Of a stretch of DNA of 64,000 bases, positions 10,022-21,487 are shown piece by piece. Source of the DNA: Hexactinellida sp. DTS-2022 (lineage: Eukaryota > Porifera > Hexactinellida); contig JAPNXP010000001.1 of the NCBI GenBank assembly GCA_028753945.1, positions 11,584,501-11,648,500 of the forward strand, in the 5' to 3' direction. Position 1 is the first letter of the stretch. Each line of letters opens with the position of its first letter. The notes under the pieces are model-generated. The model had not been told where the DNA came from. It made no database searches and saw only the letters and a list, made by a program, of their open reading frames with translations. Position numbers and translations under genes: made by a program.

Positions 10022-12711
10022 CTTTTCTTGATATGAAGTTCTATTATTTAATTAGTATATAATTATCACTATTTGTGATACAGACCCGTATCCAAGGGGG
10101 GGAGGATAGGGAGGGCTGAGCCCCCTGGAATTCTTACTGTCGAATAAACTCTGATAAATATGCCTAGATTTTCAGAATAATTGACACCTACATCACGTTT
10201 TGGCTCAGGCCTGTTGTGATGCAATAGTGAGCTTCACAGCAGGTTCATTCTAATTAAACACCTAACAATTTATGCATGTAAACTATTGTCCCTTATAAAG
10301 ATGCAGAGGCTCCTACTAGGAACATCTCTCGTCCCTCGTCCCTCGACAAGTATCGCAACGTTAAAGTTCTCCGAATGAAGACGGGTTTCGTTTTTTAAAG
10401 CCAAATCACAATTCTATTTGTGTTTACACAAGCACGAGTCTAGCGTAATTGTTAATTTATAGTTCAGTAGATTTTAATTAAAATTTAAAACCCTTCGTTG
10501 CCCCGAATGTGTAAGTCAAACTCAAAGTTAATTAAATTTCAATTGAACGTGAAAAGGATATTTTTCTATTTATATGTCAACGAGTGTGAAAGCACGGATC
10601 TTACACCGTGTGCCTCACACACCGTTTGATCCCATTGCAGGGACTCATCAGGAGGGTAACCCTCGACCTACTCGCTGCAGAGAATGCGACCGCTAGTTAC
10701 CCGAGCTACATACTCCTGAGGTCTGTGATATAACCACGTGACACAAGTGATATCTTTATGGCTGCCTTGGGCCCTTGACACCTGACGAATTAAAACGGAG
10801 GAACAGCGCCAGTTTGTGGCGAGGGAATAGGGCGCCGGTTTATTCTAAGATTTCGCCAAATAACTGCCACTAGGAAACCACTTGTGTCACATAAACCCTC
10901 AGACATTAACTAGACGAGCTCAGATTACATTAAACTGGTTACAACAAACAGCAAACCATTAAATGTTTCAGTCTTAGTCGACGAATTTCCTGCGTGTCTG
11001 AAAAGTGAAATTAGTGATTTTAAGATGTTTAAAAGAGGCTGGTATTTTATACTACAGTGGAGCCTCCCATAACGGACACTCCAAATAGCGGACAACCTCT
11101 AAATAACGGACAACCCTCGTGGCACGGATTTATTTATTTAGCATATGTCTAATAGAAAAGCAACCTCTAAATAGCGGACAACCTCTAAATAACGGACAAC
11201 GGTTCCGGTCCCAAGGTGTCCGTTGTTCAGAGGCTCTACTGTATTCAGAAAAAGAAAATGCAGGATGAAATTCCGATGTGAAATTCTATCAGTTGCTTTG
11301 AGATATTCAATAATATGATTATAACCATTTATGCATTTGGATCGATAAACTCTCCTATTCTCTCCCCTTTCCTTTCCAAGGTGAGAATATGCTGTCCAGA
11401 TTCCGTATATACAGAAATATTATCAGCTAAGTTAGGGGTGTAGCCAGAAAGTATTAGTTGGCGGGGCTATCGAAATTGCAGGGGTGGTTGAGTGTACTAT
11501 ATTATGAAGACGCTATATATATTCAACTGATTTTAATTCGACATTAGGGATTCTATGGGAGTCAAAATTCTCAAACCGGGCTCAGGTACCTAACCCACAT
11601 CCATGGCTACGAGCCGAAGCTGAGTCCAAACAGAAGAAGGAAGGATTATCTATAAACTGTCTTCTGTCCCTCGGGAGACACAGGAAATTAGGATGTGTCC
11701 TTCTCGAGTTAAGAAATGGACACATTTGAGACTCCAGTCTAGCGAGGATACGATCAGAGGCAACTTAGCATCTGTAGAGCTGCCCTATTCCGATACAGGA
11801 CTTGAATTTGAGTTTCGAGAACGGACACTGTTCTTGTCCAATCTGCAACAGAGTCCACGGGGATAGCGCATCTCATTCCTTTTCACCTTGGTTCCAGTTC
11901 TGCATGAGTTTTTTAATCTTTCTTTCGGAACTGGAACAATGCAATGCATGGTGTCCTATGTCGGTTACGAATATGGACTCATTATTAACAATTATCCCCA
12001 ATGGCTCCCTGAGTTTATCATTCCTGACTTGTGTCACAACACTTGAATGACACTATTTGCACACGATTGTTCCAATAATCTGCTATGTACACTTGCTCCA
12101 TGGGACATCAAATGCTATTCCTGCTGCTTTCAACTCCTTACACTTCTACCTAACTTCCCAGCTGTTAGTACCGGTTCTCTCTTGAGAGAATACTCCGGTA
12201 TCTCACTGGACTATCTCTCCTAGCTCGGATATCAGTTGTCGGGATTGTGTCCTTATTTTGACACCTGAAGACGGGACATAATAATGTGGCAGATGGTTGC
12301 ATTTCCTTCATGCCCTGTTGGTAGGCTTGTTTGCCCTGTTCATGGAACTTTAGAATTGGGTTTACCTTTTCCTGCATTTGTTGTTGTACCCTTTTAAATT
12401 ATTCAAAACTTGTGGCCTATTTGCTCCTGTGGTCCTCTCGCAGCTCACTGACTCTCTGGAGGATTGCGTCCCTCCTCGCGATCAGCTGCTCGATAGGTTT
12501 CAATGTTTGGTGGATATTAGTAGAAAGAATAGAAAGATTTTAGAAATTCCCTATTGCTACAAACACGAAAAGATTTTAGAAAATTCCCTTTTGCCACAAA
12601 TACCACTTCCAATTCTTAACTTACAGACACACTATTGCGTTTTGCCAAACCATAGGTTGAATCTGGTTGATACATGATTATAATTATACGCGCCAGAACA
12701 CTTAACGCCTA
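10022..12711. other. Intergenic region with decayed sequence
   Basis: No supported gene. A MITE lies at 11055-11241. Between about 11570 and 12560 the minus strand gives long but stop-interrupted stretches (for example NWNQGEKEWDALSPWTLL near 11890) that may be an old element's protein, but I could not recognise it. The section at 10570-10760 has several short inverted repeats and no complete tRNA box pair. Confidence 0.4.
11055..11241. mobile_element. pogo/Tigger-like MITE with TA duplication
   Basis: Starts CAGTGGAGCCTCCCATAACG and ends GTTCAGAGGCTCTACTG, with TA on both sides (11053-11054, 11242-11243). Internal tandem AAATAACGGACAACC-like motifs are present. No coding capacity. Confidence 0.75.
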
Positions 12712-13126
12712 AACGAGCCCTTCGGTCTCGGTCGCTTTGCGACAGATCGGTGCTACGCACCTCAAGTTAACGACCGCTATGCGGCCTTACTCCCCACCGT
12801 TGCTACCATGGAAAATGTTAGAGGAAGTTATATACAACTCTTTCTACCATTTCCATAGTTTTAACTTGTTTACGAATAATTCCCGTCGGAAGCAAACTTC
12901 TAGGTTGATTTTGAATTTCATTAATTTGTTTACCTATTTTGTGTAAACAACAACAACAAATATTAAGATGAGAAATTTATAAACGCGAAATTCGAAATCA
13001 GCATACTTGTTTACCCCTTATAACTTTTGTTTACCAATTATAACATTTGAAAGTTAGTTTATATCTCATATATAAATGCGGTTTCTATTCCCCCATCACT
13101 TTAATACAATCCGGACAAACAAACAA

Positions 13127-13158
<32 letters not shown>

Positions 13159-13186
13159 AACAATCGAGATTTAATAATATAGATTT
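12712..13186 (-). mobile_element. Helitron-like non-autonomous element, short copy
   Basis: Reverse complement of the family at 58252-59570. In element orientation it begins TCTATATTATTAAATCTCG with a nearby (TG)n tract and ends in a hairpin GTCGC-AAA-GCGAC followed by GAAGGGCTCG. A TC start and a 3'-proximal hairpin suggest a Helitron, but the end is not a canonical CTRR. This copy has about one internal repeat unit. Confidence 0.5.
13129..13155. repeat. (AC)n microsatellite
   Basis: A run of AC dinucleotides within the Helitron-like element, mirrored by the (GT)n tract at about 58278 in the other copy. Confidence 0.85.
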
Positions 13187-13718
13187 GTAAACTTCTCCCG
13201 CCTAATGACAATCTAATTTCTAGATTGTTCTCCCGTGGCTGTGTAAATTAGTTGGGAATCTATTATTCATAGAGACCTGTAGTTATGCACTTTTACTCGC
13301 TTCCCGTACTTTAGTTATCTGGAAATTAGTCGTGCCCTAAATTAATCATTTATGGCATGGCAGCGTTAAACGTTATTTATTTCCCGAATTTCGACACCCC
13401 TTCCCTCATTTCTTCCACCGTCCAGCGATTTCACCCTTTGTTCTGGCGTACAACGATTTGCTCAATTGTACAAGGATTTGGTTAAAACTTGTCTTTATTA
13501 ACCATCGCATAGTTAATTATCTTGGTTTGTCAGATAAACTGTCCAGGAATTCCCTGGACAAACTAGGGATCCCTAGTAGACATATGTTTTTTCTATGTAA
13601 TTTTCAACGAGCTGAACCAAGAGGTCTAGTGTAATAAATGTACTTAATAGTATAAATTCAAACTTATTAAATGGAGCTTTTTTATTCCTACGAAACTAAA
13701 TTAATAGAATTACATGAG
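13187..13718. other. Upstream region of NHL gene A
   Basis: AT-rich sequence unlike the upstream regions shared by genes B, C and D, so gene A sits at the edge of the duplicated array. No promoter motif was confidently identified. Confidence 0.4.
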
Positions 13719-14954
13719 ATGGCTAGTGCAAATGTGCCAGTAGAGAGTTCCTTCCTGTTAGAGGTGGAGAGAGCTCGAGCAGAGGTACGGGAGAGAGTAG
13801 CCAGAGCTCACCAGGTGCTGCGAGAGAGAGAGACAGCACTGCTGTCAGAGCTGCAGCAGCTAGAGGATGTCTACAGGGGAGAGGGAGTAGACAGGCAAGT
13901 TGCTCAGCTGAGAACAACCAAGGAACATGCTATTGCTACTCTCTCGGATAACAAGAACAAAGAGTTCCTTGCACAGCACGTAGCTCTACTGGACACCCAG
14001 ATGAGAGAGCTAGCAGCTGATCTCGAGACAGCCAGAGACAGGATGGGACGAGTGGAGCTGGAGTGGGATGGAGACCTGGAAGGAATACTGAGAGGGACAG
14101 GATCGATTCGAGTGAGAGGAGCACCTGACTACAAGGAGAAAGGTAATCCTGTGACGGTAGCTGGGAAACACAGAGAGGAGACCTCTACAACACCTGGAGA
14201 GTTCTGTTATCCTAAGTCAATCGCTATAGACTCTGAAACGAATAATATTTATATTTGTGATGGAAGGAATAACCGAGTACAAGTCTTTAGCAAATCTTTC
14301 GAATTCTTATTCGCTTTCAGTGAAGAGATGAAGTTACCACTTGGTATCTGTATCTATCTTAGGAAAGTATATGTCACTCAGTTTCTTGCTGATTCTCTAA
14401 CTGTATACTCTACTGAAGGTAGATACATACAATCAGTTGGAAGAAGAGGCGATAAAGAACTGGAATTTATTTGGCCTAATGGGGTTGCTATATCAACAGT
14501 GGATAATCTGATTTACATTTGTGACCGTTTGAACGATCGGATTCATTGTCTGAATTTGAATTTAACTTTCAATTCATTCATTTCTAAAGTTAACCAGCCT
14601 AGAGATATCAAGCTGACACCACAAGATATTGTAGTGCTGACAGCTGGGAGTCCATGTATCCACTTCTATGATTACTCACATCAGCTGATTAGACAGATAG
14701 TAACACGAGGAGAAGGTAATCAGCTGATTGATCCTTGGTACTTCTGTCTAGACAGAGATTTCAATATTCTGATAACTGACTCATCAGCTGATAGAGTTCT
14801 GATATTCTCTAACAGAGGACAACTGCTGCTTCAGTTTGGGAAGAGAGGAGAGGAAAGAGGAGACCTTATCTTTCCTACTGGTATAGCTGTGGACAGAAAA
14901 GATAGAATTATAGTAGTTTCTCTGAATCCTAAATACTGTATTCAGTTATTCTAG
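13719..14954 (+). CDS. Coiled-coil/NHL beta-propeller protein, array gene A
   Basis: 411 residues from the conserved start MASANVPVES; an in-frame ATG 48 bp upstream is absent from the paralogues, so I prefer this start. Residues 8-125 are a charged coiled coil (RARAEVRERVARAHQ, LLSELQQLED). Residues 160-411 form a propeller of about six blades with NHL signatures such as PKSIAIDSETNNIYICDG and IFPTGIAVDRKDRIIVV. The plan resembles the coiled-coil plus NHL part of TRIM-NHL proteins without RING or B-box. NHL propellers bind RNA or protein on their top face; the ligand here is unknown. No signal peptide or membrane segment. Single exon. Paralogues B, C and D are almost identical over residues 1-160 but differ in propeller loops. 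Confidence 0.85.
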   Translation: MASANVPVESSFLLEVERARAEVRERVARAHQVLRERETALLSELQQLEDVYRGEGVDRQVAQLRTTKEHAIATLSDNKNKEFLAQHVALLDTQMRELAADLETARDRMGRVELEWDGDLEGILRGTGSIRVRGAPDYKEKGNPVTVAGKHREETSTTPGEFCYPKSIAIDSETNNIYICDGRNNRVQVFSKSFEFLFAFSEEMKLPLGICIYLRKVYVTQFLADSLTVYSTEGRYIQSVGRRGDKELEFIWPNGVAISTVDNLIYICDRLNDRIHCLNLNLTFNSFISKVNQPRDIKLTPQDIVVLTAGSPCIHFYDYSHQLIRQIVTRGEGNQLIDPWYFCLDRDFNILITDSSADRVLIFSNRGQLLLQFGKRGEERGDLIFPTGIAVDRKDRIIVVSLNPKYCIQLF

Positions 14955-15823
14955 TTGTTAACTTTCCTGTATTAGTGCTTTCTAGAATTATAGGGAATAG
15001 AAATTGCATTCATAATTGATATATGTAGAGATTAACTCCTTTGTTTATTATTGATAGACTTGCATTATGCTTGACGCTAATTACGCATTTATGCATTTAT
15101 AATACAGTAGAACCTCGTTAACGAACACCAACGGACGGTAAAATGTGTTCGCTTTATCCGAATTTCGTATCAACCAGAGTAATACCCATTGAATAGCCAT
15201 TGTAGGGACATGATTTTGTGGAACTGTTTGTTTAATTTGTATTAACCGTGTTCGTACTACTGTATTTATACATTTGATTGTTGTTCTTTACCAAAAAATA
15301 CCAGGCAAACATATTTATGACAATTCAAAATGAACCTAGAGGCTAGTTTCCAATGGAGATTAGCTAGACATTGACAAGTATGTTGACTCCAAATTTGGTA
15401 TTTAGAAATTTTTATTGGTATATTACAGGATACTCCGCTTAATTGGAACAACTCCCCAAGAACCAAATCTTTTTCTTTGAAGCGAATACTAAATTTTTTG
15501 GTTAATCTGGACAAACTCAACAAATTGAGTTCAAATTTGGTTTTCTCTCAATAAAAAATTCATATTGATCAGAACAAATTCTGATAATTATGATCAATTC
15601 TTCTTCAAATCTACGCTAGGCAATGATAGAGTATGGTTATGCTGCAAACTGACGCAATTTAACACTTTCCTTAAATAAATCGGTATCAATTATCGCTTCA
15701 GCCCTGCTGTGGGTCAAATAATATGACTAGTTGGTATATATGCGCGTAGTACTATAGGTCCCCAGCTACAAGCGTGCTAATTTACTTTCCAACTAACTCG
15801 CTAATGCTTCACTCAGAATCCTC
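14955..15823. other. 3' flank of gene A, duplicated in each array unit
   Basis: Shares extended similarity with 22724-23205, 32991-34040 and, in its first part, 52032-52185. It contains the pogo-like MITE at 15105-15262; the rest shows no gene. Confidence 0.6.
15105..15262. mobile_element. pogo-like MITE, unit 1
   Basis: Starts CAGTAGAACCTCGTTAACG, ends GTGTTCGTACTACTG, with TA on both sides. The same insertion is found at the same place after genes B and C, so it predates the array duplication. Confidence 0.75.
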
Positions 15824-15834
15824 ATGCTCATATC

Positions 15835-18480
15835 ACACGGATCGATCCCAGAAATGTCTGCTCCCACCAAGGTACCCAACCTTCCTCCTATAACAGTCAA
15901 TTTGGCTCCATTAGTGAATATGCCTCAAAGGGGTGGCGCTACCAAACGCTCGACTGATGGACCTCAGTCTAAGTCGAAGCAAATAAGAACGGATCAATTA
16001 CCCGTTCATTACTCACGGAATCCAATGTCAAACAAACGGAGCACTGTGCTTACCCCAGCAGTGTCCAATGACATTGTTCCTACAAAGGCCGTTAGGGAGA
16101 AATCCTCCCGCTTAACTCCGTCCTCTAGTCAGGACGAGGAGACTCTATTGAGTTCTCTATTGGCACACTCTCCCCTTCAGGAGACGTTCAATGCCAATAT
16201 TCTCCAGGCTTTAGCTGAGCTGGAAAGGAGAATATCAGGATTATTGCCTGAGGATCACGACGACAATAAAAGTCAGCCAGATGACGTAATGCTTCCAGTT
16301 CTACCTCGTTAATTAACACGAGTGCTTTGAGGATACGTCACTAGAAGTGGCGGATACACAACTAGATGTTTCTCAAACAGGCTGTCCTCCGAGGAACAAC
16401 GAAAGGCTACCAAACAATTCAAGAGGCCAGACATAAACTTAATAAATGTGCCTCGGCTCGATCCTTTCCTGGCGGATAGATTCCCCTTTGTTCTAAAGAA
16501 AGACAACGAATTAGTTGAGATTCAATGTCACTAATTACAAAGTGTTGGTCCGCTCTCAATATTAGCTAATAAGCTATCCAAAGGAGATAGCATCGACGAC
16601 TCTACGTTGACTGCTCACATTTCAGCAGCGCTTACTCTGTTGGGCTCTCTAGCAGCCTTCATCACAGAGAAACGAAGCGACAGAGCATACAGGCTTTTGA
16701 TAAATGCCTGAAATTGGACCTCAAGAGCTTTCCCCCAGATTTTGACTCGTCATTACTATTTGGGAATCCCTACTAAACAAGCTTGTGAAGTATCGAAAAC
16801 TTACAAGGGGCTAGAGGCTTCCTATCAAAAGCCTCGCACCAATAACACCCAATACCAAATAACTAACAGCGTACCTTTACCAATCCTCGACCAAGGGGTA
16901 AGTTTTTTCGAAGAGGCCCTGCAGGAGAAGCGGCTCCAGCAGACCAGTTACCAGTATCGTCCCAAATATGTGGAGAACAAATCCCGAAACCAACTGCTCG
17001 AAAGAGCCCATATTTTCTGAGCTTCTAAGCTCCCTGAACCCTATACCAAAAACTGCCCTCCGACTGGTTGCCAAAACTTATTTACAAACAACTGGCGATT
17101 AACAAAGGCGCCCACGGATATAATAAACATAATTTCGGGCCTGGACCTGGGTCTGAATCAACTGCCATCACAGCAACTAGTGCAGCTAAATACAGCCATC
17201 AGCTTGTGTGCGATCATAGATCAGGAGATACAAAGCCTTCTTACGAAGGGTGCTATCGAGGAAACATCCAGCGAAGGGTTAACATCTCCGATTTTCATAC
17301 GGCCCAAACCATCAGGTGGCTGGAGACTCATCTTAAATCTAAAAAGATTAATTCAATATCTCTCACCTCACTCTTCAAAATGGAGGGCTTGATATGTCTA
17401 CCCTATACGGTTCAACCAACTCGATCTTAGCAAGGATAGACCTCGAGGATGCTTACTTGAATGTATCAGTGAGACCCCAGTCAGCTCGCCTGTTCCAATT
17501 CAAATGGAGGACGAAGCGGTATCAGTACATAGCAATGCCATTTGGCCTGAATACTGCTTCTTCAATACTTACTCGGATAATGAAACACCCGATAAGGATG
17601 CCAAGAGCTCAGGGGGTGTCCGCGATCAATATCTAGACGATATACTGATTGCAGCCAGCGACTGCAACACAATTAGGTTGCATATCCAATGGACCACCTC
17701 GCTGCTTATCGCTCTAGGTTTCATAATAAACTGGAAGAAGTCAGTGCTAAACCCGGCTCTAGAAATGACCTTCCTGGGTATTCTAATCAACACAATGAAA
17801 ATGTATTTAGAGTTACCCGCACTGTCTTTGAACAATATTCTAGCCAGTCGTCGGAAACTACTTTTCACAAAGAAGAATACTGCTCGAATTTTGCGGACTA
17901 ATGACACATTCCAAAATAGCAATACTGCTTGCTCCTATATACTACAGAAGTCTCCAATACGATCTCAAAATGGAAATCACACACGGCTCTTACGAGCAAC
18001 AGGTAATCTTAGAGAAGCAAACCAACCTAGACCTCCAGTGTTCGGTCAAGGAGAGTCCCAACATGGAATTCTGTCCCGATCCTCCCCATGAGGATCAGTC
18101 TGGAGATAGACTCATGAGGATCAGTCTGGAGAGACTCGGATGCGTCCCTGCACGGATGTGGCGCGGCCACAGACAAGGAGCGAGCCATGGGACTCTCTAA
18201 GAACTCTCCAAGAAACTCAGCTCCACATAAACTTACTCGAATTACGAGCAGCGTTCTTCAGCCTGAAGATATTCGCTCACCAACTAACAAATGCATCAGT
18301 CCTAATCCACATCGACAACGTCACACGCTCGCCGCCATAAGGTTTATCAAGAAGAGGGGCGGGACTCACTCGCCACCGGGAAGACATAAACATGTGACAT
18401 GGGCGATGGAGAGAAACCTGAGTATTCAGGCAGAATATATCCCGGGCCGCGAGAACACGATTGCGGAGTAGAGTTGTGTT
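15835..18480 (+). pseudogene. Decayed DIRS-type retroelement, forward fragment, unit 1
   Basis: A gag-like frame (MSAPTKVPNLPPITVNLAP ... ELERRISGLLPEDHDD) is followed, across many frameshifts, by DIRS-style reverse transcriptase: GAIEETSSEGLTSPIFIRP, GGWRLILNLKRLIQYL, ILARIDLEDAYLNVSV, AMPFGLN and QYLDDILIAAS. An RNase H part follows with LHINLLELRAAFFSLKIFA, IHIDN, AIRFIKKRGGTHSP and AEYIPGRENT. No tyrosine recombinase follows. A related copy is at 34120-37810 and a gag stub at 52335-52560. Confidence 0.78.
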
Positions 18481-18539
18481 AGTGTCTGAGATAGAATGTT
18501 GTTAGTGGCGTTGAATAGCGATGTGAAGAGACTAGCGCT

Positions 18540-20030
18540 AACAGGCACTAGTGACAACTGATTAATCTCATCGTGTCGGAAGAACAGCTCCTTTCTGACA
18601 CTCAGCTTTTTCAACCGTGCTAATCCTCTTCTTAAGCAGCTGTCTCTGTCTGGGATAACCCCAGCACCTGGAAGATACAGTCTACTGTCTAGGCCTGACC
18701 GTGTTCCTCTATAATGTCATTCCATGCACCGGGGCTGCTGGTGGTCATAAGTAGCGATGCAAGAATAAAGACAGGTTTCTGTAACAGGAAATACAACAAT
18801 GTCGTTTTAAATGGCACTTCCTTGATTAATTTTTCCCAACCCGTCAATCTTTTTAATGGGAAATCTTCTCAGGGTTGCCGTGGGAGGGGATCCCATGGGA
18901 ATTCCCATACCCACGGCAATCCTGAATCTTCTCCTCTCTTAGTCATGTGTTTCGCTAGAGATTTGTACCATTTGATGCCCATCGGCATTGTGTATATGAA
19001 AACCATTTTGAATGAATTCTTAATCTATTTCCTTCTCGCCGTCTTGTCTCCATTTTTCTATGTTTGCCACTGCTCACTGCGACATTATGTGGTAGCTGAA
19101 ATTTGTATGTTTGATATTTCCATACTGGAGGACTTGGGATTTATATGTAGAGGAATGTTTCTCCACAACCTAGATCCCTATAAAACATAGGACTTTGAGT
19201 TTCGTTTAATCATGCTCTGAAGTATGGAAATGGAGTCTACTACTTTCAATGCCTTTTCTTTTTTGTTCATGAATCTTAGGAACGCTATTTCCTTAAGTTG
19301 GTTTCTGGAATATTCTTCCACAATGGTTAGAGGAGTATAGACTCATTCCAATGAGGTACCATCCTCATCTCAAAATGTATGTACACATTCTAATGTTGCT
19401 ACACCGTATGCTCTCAGTCTCTTAATCTAGTGTGTTCGGTCCTCTTCTCATCGGTTTCAAGTTCATGCATTAACTGGCAATGAGATTCAATTCTATTTAT
19501 ACTCTAGAATAGTGGGGCCTATTGTTGCATTTCCTCAACAATACCATGCCGGTCTATTACTGCCATTACTTGGCGTTATTTGTCCTTTTTCTATTGACAG
19601 GTGGAACGCAGTCTCGAAATCTAATACATTTGTTACTCTGATTATGTTGCAGTCGTTGGCTGCAATCTGCTAGATACGTATATTCGTTGATACCCTCTCA
19701 GTATTATTATTACGAGTTTTATTATCCCAGTGAATATTGAAGGAGCAATCTTCAGTACGAATGGCATTGCTATGTATCGATACAGCTTAGCTTCGTTCTC
19801 CATTGAATTGTAGCTGACCAACTGACTGGGGCTAACTGCCACTGTCAGGAAAGCATCATTGAGATATATCTTTGAAAAGAGCTTTGTACCTTTGTACCGT
19901 ATTAGTTAGCCATCTCCGCCTTGAAGTATTAGCCTTCAGGCATTAGTTAAAACTTATTACATCTAAGATGAGTCTCCAGCCCCCTATGCTGGTAGGAATA
20001 TTGTGAAGTTAAGCCTCTGTTGTTTCCTTG
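18540..20030 (-). pseudogene. Decayed DIRS-type retroelement, reverse fragment, unit 1
   Basis: On the minus strand around 19640-20030 I read GGWRLILD, LNDAFLTVAVSPSQLV and LYRYIAMPFVLKIAPSIFT, which are DIRS reverse-transcriptase blocks in opposite orientation to the forward fragment. The 18540-19600 part is conserved in all units but too decayed to assign. It converges on the forward fragment near 18500. Homologous segments are 23262-24428 plus 30623-30900, and 39061-40461 plus 50001-50100. Confidence 0.65.
18870..18924. mobile_element. 55-bp hairpin MITE with 8-bp duplication, unit 1
   Basis: CAGGGTTGCCGTGGG pairs with CCCACGGCAATCCTG. It is flanked by AATCTTCT on both sides (18862-18869, 18925-18932). 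Unit 2 has a single AATCTTCT and no insert at the matching place (about 23565). An 8-bp duplication points to hAT-type mobilisation. Confidence 0.72.
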
Positions 20031-20852
20031 ATGTTCCCGTCGTTATGAGGCTCTGATCTGTTTTATGTAGCTTTATTTAGGTAACAGCCGTTGTAAGAAG
20101 AATGTGCTTGCCATCTCATCTGGGTGTGTATATGTTATGTCGATTTTGTCAAATAGTCGATTTTACGAAATCAACACCCAAAATGTTGATTGAGTCAACA
20201 TACAAACTTAAGTCAACATACAAACTTAAGTTTAATTTGTAAATAGTTGATTTTGTAAAATCGACATGTTGATTTTGTAAATCAACATTTGACATAACAC
20301 ATACATCCCTCCGCTTGCTTGGTATTGACTTTAAGGAGCATTGAGCAGACATCTGATACTTTCTATTTTCTTTGATTTGAAATGAGTGGCAACCTCGCGG
20401 GTAGTCGCCTCTGCACTAAATTCTCGATCTGAGGTTATATAATTATTCCTCACATACAAACCATCCCAGTTCCAGTTTCCCTTCCCTATCCATAAAACAC
20501 GCATCACATGGTGGAAGGAGCTGGTGCGGCAGGACCACTATGTTAATAATATATGGTGTAGCTTTGGAAACACTTTTCTGGGCCGGCTAGTAGGTTTTTG
20601 GCCGGCCATATTTATCTGCGTCCATATTTATCTGCTAAGCAATGATGATTATAAACTTATGACTTGGTCCCACATGTCAAACATACAAATTTTGGTTGTT
20701 ATTATAATTTCCATTTAACAGTTTTTGCAAGCGGAGAATATTTTCAAATCCTGCTGCGCTGGCGATTCGATCGTAAATGCATTTAGTAACACCTGCGCTA
20801 ATTGCGCTTCTCTTGAAACAACGTTTACGAACATACACCAAGGTAAGCTAAT
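20031..20852. other. Shared upstream block of array genes B, C and D
   Basis: Homologous to 30900-31540 and 50100-50760. It has no open frame of note. It ends with CACCAAGGTAAGCTAAT, which could be a 5' UTR splice donor; I could not place an acceptor with certainty. It probably contains the promoter of the downstream NHL gene. Confidence 0.5.
20134..20298. mobile_element. Small inverted-repeat element, unit 1 only
   Basis: Starts GTTATGTCGATTTTG, ends TTTGACATAAC, and is absent from the matching sites near 30983 and 50200. It includes a short tandem repeat of CAAACTTAAGTCAACATA. Superfamily unclear. Confidence 0.6.
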
Positions 20853-21450
20853 TAGTAGGGCAGATTAGCTGATGGATGTGGACATCCCGGACCAAAGCAC
20901 CAAATTTTACCACATATAGACCATTGCTTGGGCACTCGATTTTTGGTAGGATCTACTTCCGCCGGATACATTATGACCTAAGCACTAAATGTAATATAAC
21001 TTTTCAAGTGATATTTATTCCAATCTGGAAATATGATATTCGTAATCAGCATGGAATTTCCGTTAATTAGAGGGGTCACATGACCATATTCAGATTAAAA
21101 AGTTTCCTTGACAACGGTGGAATGTTTAACATTCCATTCTCAGAAATTACAGCAACCCTACCAAGTGACCCATCTTTCAACAGCGCACACTGTTCTGATT
21201 ACAACTATGCATATATATATAATAACCTTATACGAAGTCATTTGACATGAGTTCGTGAATGCGGACTTTGTCCGAATAATATTAAAGTGATCATTTTGAA
21301 AATGCCTGATGGAGGTCATAATGTATCCGGCGGAAGTGGATCCTACCAAAAATCGAGTGCCCAAACAATGGTCTGTATGTGGAAAAAATTTGGTGCTTTG
21401 GTCCGGGATGTCCACATCCTTCCAAAATATTGGCTTAAGCTGCCCTACTA
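20853..21450. mobile_element. 598-bp terminal-inverted-repeat element upstream of gene B
   Basis: Ends TAGTAGGGCAG and CTGCCCTACTA, with AAT repeated on both sides. Its inverted repeats extend over about 140 bp (GGATGTGGACATCCCGGACC in both arms). The sites before genes C and D lack it. The 3-bp duplication would suit a PIF/Harbinger-like element. It separates gene B from the ancestral upstream block. Confidence 0.68.
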
Positions 21451-21487
21451 AATGTATTTTCATAGATACTGAGTACTAGTGCATGAG

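Noticed and set aside
10570..10760. Possible tRNA or tRNA-derived SINE
   Set aside because: No proper A and B box pair and no cloverleaf could be drawn on either strand.
11570..12560. Minus-strand stretches resembling a decayed protein
   Set aside because: Too many stops and no recognisable motif; kept only as intergenic DNA.
13723..13917. Minus-strand frames repeated under each NHL gene
   Set aside because: Shadow frames of the coiled-coil coding sequence; present only because the genes are near-identical.
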